From Phytohabitans maris (GTDB taxonomy: Bacteria; Actinomycetota; Actinomycetes; Mycobacteriales; Micromonosporaceae): a DNA stretch of 64,000 nucleotides. Where the stretch lies: contig NZ_JAVHUY010000004.1 in NCBI RefSeq assembly GCF_031085175.1, positions 186,001 through 250,000 on the forward strand, written 5' to 3'. Below, in pieces: positions 43,965 to 53,852 of the stretch. Below the pieces are notes generated by a model. That model was not told where the DNA came from. It saw nothing but the letters and a program-made list of their open reading frames with translations, and searched no databases. Both the position numbers and the translations under genes were made by a program. The stretch's first letter is position 1. Each line of letters starts with the position of its first letter.

Positions 43965-46900
43965 GGCTGCTCGCCCGCCGCGCCCGCGCGCAGTGGCCGC
44001 TGCTGGCCGCCCTGCTCGCCGTCGTCACGATCGGCGCGACGCTGCTCGGCACCTGCGCCCTCCTCGTCACCCGTACCGCCGGGCGGGCGATCGAGGTCGT
44101 GGCGGCCCGCGCGGCGCCCGACGACGTCAAGGTCACCGCGTACAACGTCACGGTCCGCGGGGCGGACGCGGCCTCGGTCGCGGCAGACAGCCGGGACGTG
44201 CTGACCTCGGCGCTCGCGCCGTTCCCGGCGACCACGGCCACCCGCGTCTCGTCGGTCAACCGGTCGCTGCCGTCGGCGCCCCGGGTGGACGGGCTGCCCG
44301 CCGAGACGTACCTGTCCGGGCTCGACGACCTCCCGGCCCGGGCCACGCTGGCCGCCGGGCGCTGGCCGCGCGCCGCGACCGGCCGCGCCGCCGCGCTGGA
44401 GGCCGCCGTCCTCGAGCCCACCGCCCGGCTGCTCGGCCTCGCCCCCGGCGACCGGGTCCGCCTCGGCGCGGAGCTCTCCGTCGACCCGGCGCCGCCGCTC
44501 GACGTCACCGTCGTGGGCGTCGCGCGGCCGCTGCCCGGCGCCGGCTGGGACCGCGACCCGCTCGCCGGCGCCGGCTACGACCTCCACTTCGAAGGACAGA
44601 ACCCCCAGCCGGTACACGCGTACGGGCCGTTCCTGGTCGACCTCGCCGACCTGTTCGGCAGCGGCTCGCTCGTCGGCCGGCTGGAGGTCACCGCCCGGCC
44701 GGACCTGTCCCGCGCCACCCGCCGCGACCTGGACACCGTCACCGGCAACATCTCCGGCGCCGACCGGCGGCTGGCCGGCGCCCTCGGCGACCGGGTACGG
44801 ATCGAGCGCGTCGAGTCGCCGCTGCCGGACACGATCGGGCGGGCCCGCGAGCAGCAGCGGGTGACCGCCGCGGCGGTACTCGCCCTCGCCGTCCTGGGCT
44901 GCCTGCTCACCGCGACCGCCCTCGCCCTGGCCGGCCGCCTCACCGCCGGCCTGCGTACCGGGGAGCACGCCCTGCTCTCCGCACTCGGGGTCGGCCCCGG
45001 CCAGTTCGCCGCCGCCGCGACCGTCGAGGGCGGCGCGCTCGCGCTGCTCGCCGCCGCGCTGGCGGTACCCGCGTCGTCCGCGCTGCACGCCGGCCTGACC
45101 CACCTGGCCCCGCTCTCCGGCGCCGGGCTCGCCACCGGTCCGGGCGTCGGGGCCGCGCAGGTGCTCGCGGTCGCCGCCGGCGCGTTCGGGCTCGCGGCGG
45201 TGCTCGTCGTCCTCGCGGTCCGGCGCGCCGCCCCGCCCGCCGACCGCCGCCACCGGCGCGACCTGCTCGCCCGTTCCGGGGCCGACCTGCTGCTCGTCGC
45301 GTTCGCCGCCGCCGGCTGGTGGCAGCTGGCGGCCCAGCCGACCGGCTCCGGCGCCCGCGCCGACGCGGTCCGCGTGGTCGCGCCGGCGCTGGTGCTCGCC
45401 GCCGGTGCCGCGCTGGCGCTGCGGGTCGCCCCGCCCGCGCTGCGCGCCGCCGACCGGCTGGCCCGCAGGGCCCGCGGGCTGGCGTTTCCGCTCGCCGCGA
45501 CCGAGGCTGCCCGCCGCTCCCACGCGATGGCCGCCGGCCTGCTGGTCGGCCTGGCCTGCGCGGCCGGCACGTTCGGGATCGGGCTCGACGCGACCTGGGA
45601 TCGCTCGCAGCGCGACCAGGCCGACCTCTCCGTCGGCACCGACCTCGCCCTCACCCTGGCCGCCGCACCCCGTACCGGCGACGGCGCGGCGGTCGGCGCG
45701 GCCACCGGGGGCACGGTGAGCCCGGCCGCCGACCGGGGGATCGCGGTCGGGCAGTGGATCGGCAGCGCGGGCGACCCGCCCCGGCTGGTCGCCGTCGACA
45801 CCGCCCGGGCCGGGTCCCTGCTCCGCGGCCGGCTGGACGGCGACCGCGGCTGGGCGGGGGTGGGGGCCGCCCTCGCGCCGCCGACCCCGGCCGGCGGCCT
45901 CGCCGTACCGGCCGGTGCCGTGCTCACGATCTCCGGTACGGCGACCGGCGCGGCACCGGTCGCGGTCACGCCCCGGCTGCTGATGCAGGACGCCACCGGC
46001 CTGCGGACCGCCTGCGACGGCGAGCCGCTCCCGCTCGACGGCACGACCCACCGGCTGCCGGACTGCGCCCCGGTCGACGGCCTGCGGCTGGTCGCGGTCG
46101 CCCTGCCGATCCTGCCGGCCGGGCCCGTCGACCCCGGCAGCAGCGCCGTCGCCGTCACCCTCACCGTGCCGGGCACGGCGCCCGGGCCGGCGCCGTGGAC
46201 CGCCACCTCCGCGCCGCCCGCGCCCGAGCGGCTCGTCGCGCCGGCCGCCGCCGCGACCGGTACGCCCGCCGGGGCCGAGCTGAGGATGACCGCGACCGCG
46301 TCGCTGGGTGGCCCGGAGAACGCCGCCCGCACGCTGGTCGCCACCGCCTTCCCCGACCCCGGTCCGGTACCGGTCGCCATCTCCGGCCGGTTCGCGCGGG
46401 AGCTGAACGTCCACAAGGGAGCCCCGCTCAGCGTCGCCATCGGCACCACACCGGTCGCGTTGAACGTCGCCGAGGTGCTGCCCAGCGTCCCGTCCGCGCC
46501 GGGCGCCGCCGCGATCCTGGCCGACCTGGACACCCTCTCCCGCGCGCTCGTCGCGGCCGGCAACCTGGACTTCCCGATGGACGCCTGGTGGGTCGGCGAC
46601 CCGGCGTACCCGGACGCGGCGGCCCGCGCCACCGGCCTGCACCTCGGCACCGTCACCACCCGAGCCGAGGAGGCCGCCCGGCTCGCCGGCAGCCCGCCCC
46701 GCGCCGGCCTGCCCGCCGCGCTCCGGCTGCTCGTACCCGCCGCGGCCCTGCTGCTGCTCGCCGGCGTGGTCCTGCACGTGACGTTCGACCTGCGGGCCCG
46801 GGCGGTCGAGGTGGCCCGGCTGCGCGGCCTGGGCATGTACCGGCGGGAGATCCGCGCCGTCCTGCTCGGCCAGCACGCCGGGGTACTCCTGCCGCTGGTG

Positions 46901-47128
46901 GTGGCCGGGGCGGCGGTCGGCGCGCTCGCCACGTACGCCGTCGCGCCGCTGATGGTCCGCTCCGATACCGGTGCCGTACCCGTTCCGGCGGTCCTGCCGG
47001 TCTGGCCGTGGGCGGCCGAGGCCGTCCTGCTCGCGCTGCTGCTGGCCGGCGCCCTCCTCGCCGTGGCCGCCGCGGTCGTGGCCCAGGCCCGGCGGGCGGA
47101 CGCGGCCCACCTGCGGGTGGCGTCGTGA
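43958..47128 (+). CDS. FtsX-like ABC permease, large (first of pair)
   Basis: The 1056-residue membrane protein starts at GTG 43958 inside the ATPase stop region. It has an N-terminal helix (about 15-40), a large extracytoplasmic domain, then a helix cluster, a second long extracytoplasmic segment (about 520-890) and a terminal cluster of three helices including LLVPAAALLLLAGVVLHV and RLRGLGMYRREIRAVLLGQHAG, a typical FtsX coupling motif. Two FtsX units are therefore fused in one chain. Alanine content is very high. It is coupled to the next permease by a GTGA overlap. Confidence 0.88.
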   Translation: MLRLLARRARAQWPLLAALLAVVTIGATLLGTCALLVTRTAGRAIEVVAARAAPDDVKVTAYNVTVRGADAASVAADSRDVLTSALAPFPATTATRVSSVNRSLPSAPRVDGLPAETYLSGLDDLPARATLAAGRWPRAATGRAAALEAAVLEPTARLLGLAPGDRVRLGAELSVDPAPPLDVTVVGVARPLPGAGWDRDPLAGAGYDLHFEGQNPQPVHAYGPFLVDLADLFGSGSLVGRLEVTARPDLSRATRRDLDTVTGNISGADRRLAGALGDRVRIERVESPLPDTIGRAREQQRVTAAAVLALAVLGCLLTATALALAGRLTAGLRTGEHALLSALGVGPGQFAAAATVEGGALALLAAALAVPASSALHAGLTHLAPLSGAGLATGPGVGAAQVLAVAAGAFGLAAVLVVLAVRRAAPPADRRHRRDLLARSGADLLLVAFAAAGWWQLAAQPTGSGARADAVRVVAPALVLAAGAALALRVAPPALRAADRLARRARGLAFPLAATEAARRSHAMAAGLLVGLACAAGTFGIGLDATWDRSQRDQADLSVGTDLALTLAAAPRTGDGAAVGAATGGTVSPAADRGIAVGQWIGSAGDPPRLVAVDTARAGSLLRGRLDGDRGWAGVGAALAPPTPAGGLAVPAGAVLTISGTATGAAPVAVTPRLLMQDATGLRTACDGEPLPLDGTTHRLPDCAPVDGLRLVAVALPILPAGPVDPGSSAVAVTLTVPGTAPGPAPWTATSAPPAPERLVAPAAAATGTPAGAELRMTATASLGGPENAARTLVATAFPDPGPVPVAISGRFARELNVHKGAPLSVAIGTTPVALNVAEVLPSVPSAPGAAAILADLDTLSRALVAAGNLDFPMDAWWVGDPAYPDAAARATGLHLGTVTTRAEEAARLAGSPPRAGLPAALRLLVPAAALLLLAGVVLHVTFDLRARAVEVARLRGLGMYRREIRAVLLGQHAGVLLPLVVAGAAVGALATYAVAPLMVRSDTGAVPVPAVLPVWPWAAEAVLLALLLAGALLAVAAAVVAQARRADAAHLRVAS

Positions 47129-49890
47129 TCCGGCCGGCCCTCCACCGGCCCAGCGTCCGGGGCCGGGCCCGCGCCGACGCCGGGCCGCTGCTGCTGGTCG
47201 CCGCCGTCGTCGCGGTCGTCACGCTGCTCGCCGGCGCGGCGCCACCGCTGCTGCGCGCGACCGCCGACGACGCGGTCCGGGACGCGGCCCGTACCGCCGG
47301 CCGGGACGGCGACGTGCTGGCCCACGCCCGCTGGGAGTACGACGACGCGCCGGACGGCGGCCGGATCCGCGCGCCCCGCCTCGCCGAGGACGTCGACGAC
47401 TTCCGCGAGCGGGCCACGGAGGCGCTCGATCCGGGGCTGCGCGCCGTGCTCCGCCCGCCGGTCGCGGTCGTCACCAGCCCCACCCTCAAGGTCACCGAGG
47501 GCACCGCGCCGCGCACGTTCCGGCTCGCGTACCTCGTGGACGGGCGCGGGCCGCACAGCCAGACGCGGGTGACCTGGGTGGCCGGGAGCCCGCCAGCGCC
47601 CTCGGTGCCGCCGGAGCGGGAGAGCCTCACGGTCCCGTACGGCGGACCGCCCTGGCCGGTCCAGATCGGACTGTCCGAGGTGGACGCCGCCGAGCTGGGC
47701 GTGCGCCCGGGTGACCGGATCCCGCTCGTCGACGAGTTCCGGCGGGCGAAGGACGTCCAGGTCAGCGGCGTCTTCCGGGCCGAGGACAGCGGCGACCCGA
47801 CCTGGCGGCTCGCGCCCTGGCTGCTGCGGCCGGTCGCCGGCGCCGACGGCGTGGGCACCACCCGGCTCGGCGGCCTGCTCTCGCCCGGCTCGCTTCCCGA
47901 CGCCCGGCTCGCCTTCGACCAGGACGAGCTCGACCGCGCCGTACGCTTCAGCCCCGAACCCGGCGCGCTCGACTCGGGCACGGCCGAGGCGGTCACCGGT
48001 ACCCTCGTCACGCTCAAGGCGACCTCCGGCGCGTCCAGCGTCCAGGACACGTCGCTGAAGTGGGAGACCCAGCTCGACCTGGTGCTGCGCGAGGTACAGA
48101 CCCGGGTGAACGCCGCCTCCGCGCAGGCCTCCGTCCTGCTCGCCGCCGTCCTGACCGGTGCGGTGCTGGTCCTGCTGCTCGCCGCGGATCTGCTGGCCCG
48201 CCGCCGCACCCAGCCGCTGGCCGCCGCCCGGCAGCGCGGTACGGGACTGCCCGACCTCGCCGCCGAGCTGCTGGTCGAGTCCGCCGCGGTCGCGCTGGTG
48301 GCCGCCGGGGTCGGGCTGGCGCTGGCCCGCCTGGTCGCGCCGGGCGTCTCGTGGTGGTGGGCGGTCCCGGTGGCCCTCGCCGCGGCCGCCGCCGGCCCGG
48401 GGTTCGGCACGCTCCACGCCGCCCGGGCCACCCGGGACCGCCGCGCCCCGGCCAACCGGGCCGCCCGCCGCTGGCTGGCCCAGACCCGGCAGCTGCGCGG
48501 CGCCGCCGTGGAGGTCGCGGTCCTGGTCGCCGCGGCCGCCGCGCTCGTCGCCCTGCACCAGCGCGGCATCCTGCCCGCCCCGGCCGGCGGCGCCGCCGGC
48601 CCGTGGTCCACATCGGACGGTGAGGCCGCGCTGCCGTCGAGCGCACCCGCCCTCGGCGCCGTCGCCGGCGCGCTCGCACTGCTGCGGCTGCTGCCCGCCG
48701 GTACCCGCGCCGCGCTGCGGTGGGCGCTGCGCTCGCGCCGCCCGCTCGCCGCGTTCGGGGCCGCCCGCGCCGCCGCCACGGCCAGCCACGCGCTGCCGCC
48801 GCTGGCGATGGTCGCCGCCGCCGCGCTGGCCGCGTTCGCGCTCACGCTCGGCGCCACCGCGGACCGCGGCCTGGCCGACGGGGCGTGGCGCACGGTCGGC
48901 GCCGACGCCCGCCTCGACGCCAACCCGGCGGCCGGCGTCGACATGCGCGCGCTCGCCGGGCGCGTCGCCGCGTCGCCGGGGGTACGGCAGGCCGTCGCCG
49001 CCCAGGTCGTCGACGGCGCCCGGGTCACCACCGAGTCGGCGCTGGTCACCCCGCGCCTGGTCGTCGTGGACGCGGCGGCGTTCCGGCGGCTGCTGGCCAC
49101 CACGCCGCTGCCGGACGCGCCCGACCTCGCCCGGCTCGGGCCGGCCGGTCCGGGTGGCGTACCGGCGCTGGTGCGGTCCGGCGACGGCAGCCTGCGCCCC
49201 GGCATGCGGCTGCGGCTGCCCCGCGACGGCGACGCGGAGGCCGTGCCGCTCACCGCGGTCGGCACGGCACCGGCCGTCGGCGGTACCGGCGACGTGGTCG
49301 TCGTGGACGCCGCCGCCCTCACCGCCGCCGGCGTACCCGTGGTCCCGAACACCGTCTGGGTCACCGGACCCGGCACCGCGCGGGCCGTCGCCGCCGGGAC
49401 CGACGGCGTGGACACGGTGCTGCGCGCCGGCGTCCTCCACGAGCGCCGCGGCGCGCCGCTGACCGCCGGGCTGCTCCGCCTCGCCTGGACCTCGGCCGCC
49501 GTCCTGCTCGCCCTGGGCCTGCTCGGGCTCGCGCTGGGCGCGGCCGAGGGCGCCCCGGAACGCTGGCAGACCCTCAGCCGGCTGCGCACGCTCGGCCTGC
49601 GGCTGCGCGAGGCCCGGTGGGTCGCCGCCGGCGAGTTGCTGCCCCCGGTGGCGGTCGCGGCGATCGGCGGGCCGCTGCTCGGCGTCCTGCTCGCGTACCT
49701 GACGGCTGGCCCGCTCGCGCTGCGGGTGGTCGTCGGCGCGGAGGGCGACCCGCCGGTGGCGGTGCCGTGGTGGGGGATCGCCCCGCTCGCAGCCGCCTTC
49801 CTCGCGGCAGTCGCCGTGGTGGTCCCGGTCGAGGCGGCCGTGCGCCGCCGGCGCCGGCTCGGCGAGGTACTCCGCGCCGGCGCCGGATAG
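47125..49890 (+). CDS. FtsX-like ABC permease, large (second of pair)
   Basis: The 921-residue protein has the same double-FtsX plan as its neighbour. It has an N-terminal helix (about 18-40), an extracytoplasmic domain (about 45-330), four to five central helices with AARQRGTGLPDLAAELLVESAAVALV, a second extracytoplasmic domain (about 590-780) and three C-terminal helices with LSRLRTLGLRLREARWVAAGELLPP. The start GTG 47125 overlaps the upstream stop. It is the last gene of the four-gene operon. The exported substrate is unknown. The neighbouring Pls/PosA-type NRPS product is one possibility, though the genes are separated by 119 bp and a possible promoter. Confidence 0.88.
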   Translation: MIRPALHRPSVRGRARADAGPLLLVAAVVAVVTLLAGAAPPLLRATADDAVRDAARTAGRDGDVLAHARWEYDDAPDGGRIRAPRLAEDVDDFRERATEALDPGLRAVLRPPVAVVTSPTLKVTEGTAPRTFRLAYLVDGRGPHSQTRVTWVAGSPPAPSVPPERESLTVPYGGPPWPVQIGLSEVDAAELGVRPGDRIPLVDEFRRAKDVQVSGVFRAEDSGDPTWRLAPWLLRPVAGADGVGTTRLGGLLSPGSLPDARLAFDQDELDRAVRFSPEPGALDSGTAEAVTGTLVTLKATSGASSVQDTSLKWETQLDLVLREVQTRVNAASAQASVLLAAVLTGAVLVLLLAADLLARRRTQPLAAARQRGTGLPDLAAELLVESAAVALVAAGVGLALARLVAPGVSWWWAVPVALAAAAAGPGFGTLHAARATRDRRAPANRAARRWLAQTRQLRGAAVEVAVLVAAAAALVALHQRGILPAPAGGAAGPWSTSDGEAALPSSAPALGAVAGALALLRLLPAGTRAALRWALRSRRPLAAFGAARAAATASHALPPLAMVAAAALAAFALTLGATADRGLADGAWRTVGADARLDANPAAGVDMRALAGRVAASPGVRQAVAAQVVDGARVTTESALVTPRLVVVDAAAFRRLLATTPLPDAPDLARLGPAGPGGVPALVRSGDGSLRPGMRLRLPRDGDAEAVPLTAVGTAPAVGGTGDVVVVDAAALTAAGVPVVPNTVWVTGPGTARAVAAGTDGVDTVLRAGVLHERRGAPLTAGLLRLAWTSAAVLLALGLLGLALGAAEGAPERWQTLSRLRTLGLRLREARWVAAGELLPPVAVAAIGGPLLGVLLAYLTAGPLALRVVVGAEGDPPVAVPWWGIAPLAAAFLAAVAVVVPVEAAVRRRRRLGEVLRAGAG

Positions 49891-50009
49891 TGCCCGCCGC
49901 GTGTGGCGGCCGACACGAACGGGACATACGTCCGTTACGCGCCGTTCAACTGCCGTAGGGTAGACGGCTGGCCGCGCGCCCCCTTGGCGTACGTCCAGGA
50001 AGGTGCGCG

Positions 50010-53000
50010 ATGACCCTGACCCCCGTACTGCCCGCCGCCCCCGCCGTCTTCGGCTCGGATCGCGCCCCGGCACCCCGTACGCTGCTGGACGTCTTCGCCG
50101 ACACGGTCGCCCGGCACCCGGACGCGCCCGCCCTCGACGACGGCACCGGGGTGTACGACTACCGGCGGCTAGCGGCCGAGGTGGCGGCCGTGTCCGAGAA
50201 GCTCGCCGCGGTGGGCATCGGCACCGGCGACCGGGTCGGGATCAGGATCTCCTCCGGTACCGCCGAGCTCTACGTCGCGATCCTCGGCGTGCTCGCGGCC
50301 GGCGCGGCGTACGTGCCGGTGGACGCCGACGACCCGGACGAGCGGGCGGAGCTGGTCTTCGCGGAGGCCGGCGTCTGCGCGGTGCTCGGCGACCGCGGGG
50401 CGATCTCGATCCGCGCGGCGGGCGACGAGCCGCGCCCGGACGACGACGCCTGGATCATCTTCACCTCCGGCTCGACCGGCCGGCCCAAGGGCGTCGCGGT
50501 CAGCCACGCGTCCGCGGCGGCCTTCGTGGACGCCGAGGCGGCGCTCTTCCTGGCCGCGGCGCCGATCGGGCCGGGCGACCGGGTGCTGGCCGGGCTCTCC
50601 GTGGCGTTCGACGCCTCGTGCGAGGAGATGTGGCTGGCCTGGCGGCACGGCGCCTGCCTGGTACCGGCCGCGCGGTCGCTGGTCCGCGCCGGCGCCGACC
50701 TCGGCCCCTGGCTCGCCGAGCGGGGCATCACGGTGGTGTCGACGGTGCCCACGCTCGCCGCGCTCTGGCCGGCCGAGGCGCTGGACGGCGTACGGCTGCT
50801 GATCTTCGGCGGCGAGGCCTGCCCGCCCGAGCTCGCCGAGCGTCTCGCCGTGCCCGGCCGCGAGGTGTGGAACACCTACGGGCCGACCGAGGCGACCGTC
50901 GTGGCCTGCGCCGCCCGGCTCACCGGCGACGGGCCGGTGCGGATCGGGTTGCCGCTGCCCGGCTGGCGGCTCGCGGTGGTCGACCGCTCCGGCGACCCGG
51001 TGGGGATGGGCGACACCGGCGAGCTGGTGATCGGCGGCGTGGGGCTGGCCCGCTACCTCGACGCCGCCAAGGACGCCGAACGGTTCGCGCCGCTGCCCTC
51101 GCTCGGCTGGGACCGCGCCTACCGCAGCGGCGACATCGTCCGCGCCGAGCCGGAAGGGCTGCTCTTCGTCGGCCGCGACGACGAGCAGGTGAAGCTCGGC
51201 GGCCGCCGGATCGAGCTGGGCGAGGTCGACGCCGCGCTCCAGGCGCTGCCCGGCGTGGCCGGCGCGGCCGCGGCGGTGCGCCGTACCAACGCCGGCAACC
51301 AGGTCCTGGTCGGCTACGTGACCGTGCTCGACGGCGCGGCCTTCGACCCGGAGGCGGCCTCCGCCCGGCTGCGCGAGACGTTGCCTGCCGCGCTGGTCCC
51401 GCTGCTCGCGGCCGTCGACGCGCTGCCGACGCGTACCTCCGGAAAGGTGGACCGGGCCGCCCTGCCCTGGCCACTGCCGACTGTGGACGGCGGGCCGGCG
51501 GCGCTCACCGGCACCGAGGCGTGGCTCGCCGAGGGCTGGGCGGAGATCCTCGGCGTGCGGGTCACCGACGCCGGCGCCGACTTCTTCCGCAACGGCGGCG
51601 GCAGCCTCGCCGCGGCCCAGCTGGTCGCCTGGATCCGCCGGCGCCACCCGCGGGCCTCCGTCGGCGACCTCTACCAGCACCCGAAGCTGGGCGACCTGGC
51701 GGCCGTGCTGGACGCGCTGGACGCCGGCGCCACGACCGCCCGGGAGGTCGCCCCCACGCCGGGGCGGGCCGGCGCCGTACAGACCCTGCTGACGGTGCCG
51801 CTGCTGACCGTCGTCGGGCTGCGCTGGCTGACCGTGCTGGCCGCTGCCGCCAAGCTGCTGGGTACGCCGTGGGCGCCGGCGGTCTCCTGGTGGTGGGTGG
51901 CGCTGGGCTGGTTCGTGCTGTTCAGCCCGGTCGGCCGGATCGCCGTCTCGGCCGGCGGGGCGCGGCTGCTGCTGTCCGGCGTGCGGCCGGGCAGCTACCC
52001 CCGGGGCGGCTCCGTCCACCTGCGACTGTGGGCCGCCGAACGGCTCGCCGACCTCAGCGGCGCCACCAGCGTGGCCGGCGCGTCCTGGATGATCCGGTAC
52101 GCGCGGGCGCTCGGCGCCGAGATCGGCCGGGACGTCGACCTGCACTCCGCGCCACCGGTCACCGGCCTGCTGAAGCTGGGCCGGGGCGCGGCCGTCGAGC
52201 CGGAGGTCGACCTCTCCGGGTACTGGGTCGACGGCGACCTGGTCCACATCGGATACACCTGGGTCGGCGCCGGCGCCCGGGTCGGCGCGCGCAGCACGCT
52301 GCTGCCGGGCGTACGGATCGGCAAGGGCGCCGAGATCGGTCCCGGCTCGACGGTGCGCGGGACGGTACCGGCCGGCCAGCGCTGGGTCGGTGCCCCGGCC
52401 GCACCGGCCGGCAAGAGCGCGCACACCTGGCCGGCCCGCCGTCCCGCCCGGTCGCGGCGCTGGGTCGCCGCGTACGGGGTCACCTCGTTCCTGCTCGGGC
52501 TGCTGCCGGCCGTCGCCGCGCTGCCCGGGATCGCGGTCCTGGCCCGGGCGACCGCGGGCTCGGCCACGCTCGGCGAGGCGGTGACCGCCGCGCTGGTCGC
52601 CACGCCGCCGGCCGCGCTGGCGTACGTCGCCGGGTACGCGCTGCTGGTGCTGGTCGCGGTCCGCGCGCTCAGCGTGGGGCTGCGGGCCGGCTACCACCCG
52701 GTGCACAGCCGGGTCGCGTGGCAGGTGTGGGCGACCGAGCGCTTGATGGGCATGGCCCGGGTCGGGCTCTTCCCGCTGTACGCCAGCGTGCTGACGCCGG
52801 CGTGGCTGCGGCTGCTCGGCGCGAAGGTGGGCCGGGGCGTGGAAGCCTCCACGGTGCTCGCGCTGCCGAAGATGACCACCGTCGCGGACGGGGCGTTCCT
52901 GGCCGACGACACGATGGTGGCCACCTACGAGCTGCGGCAGGGGTGGCTGCACGTGGCGCCCACCCGGATCGGCAAGCAGGCGTTCCTCGGCAACTCCGGG

Positions 53001-53852
53001 ATGGCCGCCCCCGGCCACTCGGTGCCGAAGCGGGGGCTGGTCGGCGTCCTGTCGTCCGCGCCGCGCAAGGCGAAGAAGGGCTCGTCGTGGCTGGGCATGC
53101 CGCCGATGCCGCTGCGCCGGTCGCCGGAGGCCGCGGACAGCAGCCGCACGTACGCCCCGCCGGCCCGGCTGAAGGCGGCCCGCGCGCTGGTCGAGCTCTT
53201 CCGCCTGGTACCGGTGGTGTGCGGCGCGGCCCTCGCGGTGCTCGTCCTGGCCGCGCTGGCGGCGGTGTGGCACGCGCTCGGGCCGGTCGCCGCGGGAGCG
53301 CTGTCCGGGGTGGTGCTGCTCGCCGCCGGGGTACTGGCGGCGGCCAACGCCACCGCGGCGAAGTGGCTGCTGGTCGGGGAGTTCCGGGCCGGCGACCGTC
53401 CACTGTGGGACTCGTTCGTGTGGCGCAACGAGCTGGCCGACACGTTCGTGGAGGTGCTCGCCGTACCGTGGCTGCTCGGCGCGGCCAGCGGCACCCCGCT
53501 GCTCGCCGGCTGGCTCCGGACGATGGGCGCGAAGATCGGCCGCGGCGTGTGGCTGGAGACGTACTGGCTGCCCGAGTTCGACCTGGTCCGGCTCGGCGAC
53601 GGGGCGACGGTCAACCGGGGGTGCGTCGTGCAGACCCACCTGTTCCATGATCGAATCATGAGCATGGATCAGGTGACCCTGGAGCCGGGCGCCACGCTCG
53701 GCCCGCACGGCATCGTGCTGCCCGGCGCGACGATCGGCGCCCGGACGACGGTCGGCCCCGGCTCGCTGGTGACCCGCGGCGACACGGTACCGGCCGACTC
53801 CCGCTGGCTCGGCAACCCGATCGCCGCCTGGCCCGCCCAGCAGCGGGGATGA
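50010..53852 (+). CDS. Pls/PosA-type single-module NRPS with membrane and hexapeptide-repeat domains
   Basis: The 1280-residue protein starts with an adenylation domain (1-490). Its motifs are FTSGSTGRPKGV (A3), FDASCEEMW with the amino-acid-binding Asp (A4), NTYGPTEATV (A5), YRSGDIV (A7) and TRTSGKVDR (A10). A carrier domain follows (about 500-575) with the phosphopantetheine serine in RNGGGSLAA. The rest alternates transmembrane helices (about 590-670, 830-900, 1070-1125) with three left-handed beta-helix, acetyltransferase-like domains (about 690-800, 925-1010, 1175-1275). This is the architecture of epsilon-poly-lysine synthetase and related enzymes (TIGR02353). It probably makes a homo-poly(amino acid) at the membrane. 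AGGAAGG precedes the ATG by 6 bases. The amino acid cannot be assigned by eye. Confidence 0.88.
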   Translation: MTLTPVLPAAPAVFGSDRAPAPRTLLDVFADTVARHPDAPALDDGTGVYDYRRLAAEVAAVSEKLAAVGIGTGDRVGIRISSGTAELYVAILGVLAAGAAYVPVDADDPDERAELVFAEAGVCAVLGDRGAISIRAAGDEPRPDDDAWIIFTSGSTGRPKGVAVSHASAAAFVDAEAALFLAAAPIGPGDRVLAGLSVAFDASCEEMWLAWRHGACLVPAARSLVRAGADLGPWLAERGITVVSTVPTLAALWPAEALDGVRLLIFGGEACPPELAERLAVPGREVWNTYGPTEATVVACAARLTGDGPVRIGLPLPGWRLAVVDRSGDPVGMGDTGELVIGGVGLARYLDAAKDAERFAPLPSLGWDRAYRSGDIVRAEPEGLLFVGRDDEQVKLGGRRIELGEVDAALQALPGVAGAAAAVRRTNAGNQVLVGYVTVLDGAAFDPEAASARLRETLPAALVPLLAAVDALPTRTSGKVDRAALPWPLPTVDGGPAALTGTEAWLAEGWAEILGVRVTDAGADFFRNGGGSLAAAQLVAWIRRRHPRASVGDLYQHPKLGDLAAVLDALDAGATTAREVAPTPGRAGAVQTLLTVPLLTVVGLRWLTVLAAAAKLLGTPWAPAVSWWWVALGWFVLFSPVGRIAVSAGGARLLLSGVRPGSYPRGGSVHLRLWAAERLADLSGATSVAGASWMIRYARALGAEIGRDVDLHSAPPVTGLLKLGRGAAVEPEVDLSGYWVDGDLVHIGYTWVGAGARVGARSTLLPGVRIGKGAEIGPGSTVRGTVPAGQRWVGAPAAPAGKSAHTWPARRPARSRRWVAAYGVTSFLLGLLPAVAALPGIAVLARATAGSATLGEAVTAALVATPPAALAYVAGYALLVLVAVRALSVGLRAGYHPVHSRVAWQVWATERLMGMARVGLFPLYASVLTPAWLRLLGAKVGRGVEASTVLALPKMTTVADGAFLADDTMVATYELRQGWLHVAPTRIGKQAFLGNSGMAAPGHSVPKRGLVGVLSSAPRKAKKGSSWLGMPPMPLRRSPEAADSSRTYAPPARLKAARALVELFRLVPVVCGAALAVLVLAALAAVWHALGPVAAGALSGVVLLAAGVLAAANATAAKWLLVGEFRAGDRPLWDSFVWRNELADTFVEVLAVPWLLGAASGTPLLAGWLRTMGAKIGRGVWLETYWLPEFDLVRLGDGATVNRGCVVQTHLFHDRIMSMDQVTLEPGATLGPHGIVLPGATIGARTTVGPGSLVTRGDTVPADSRWLGNPIAAWPAQQRG

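Noticed and set aside
43040..50073. Very long minus-strand open frames opposite the ABC/FtsX permeases
   Set aside because: The translations are repetitive Gly/Arg/Gln/Ala without motifs, whereas the plus strand has continuous, motif-bearing, overlapping genes.
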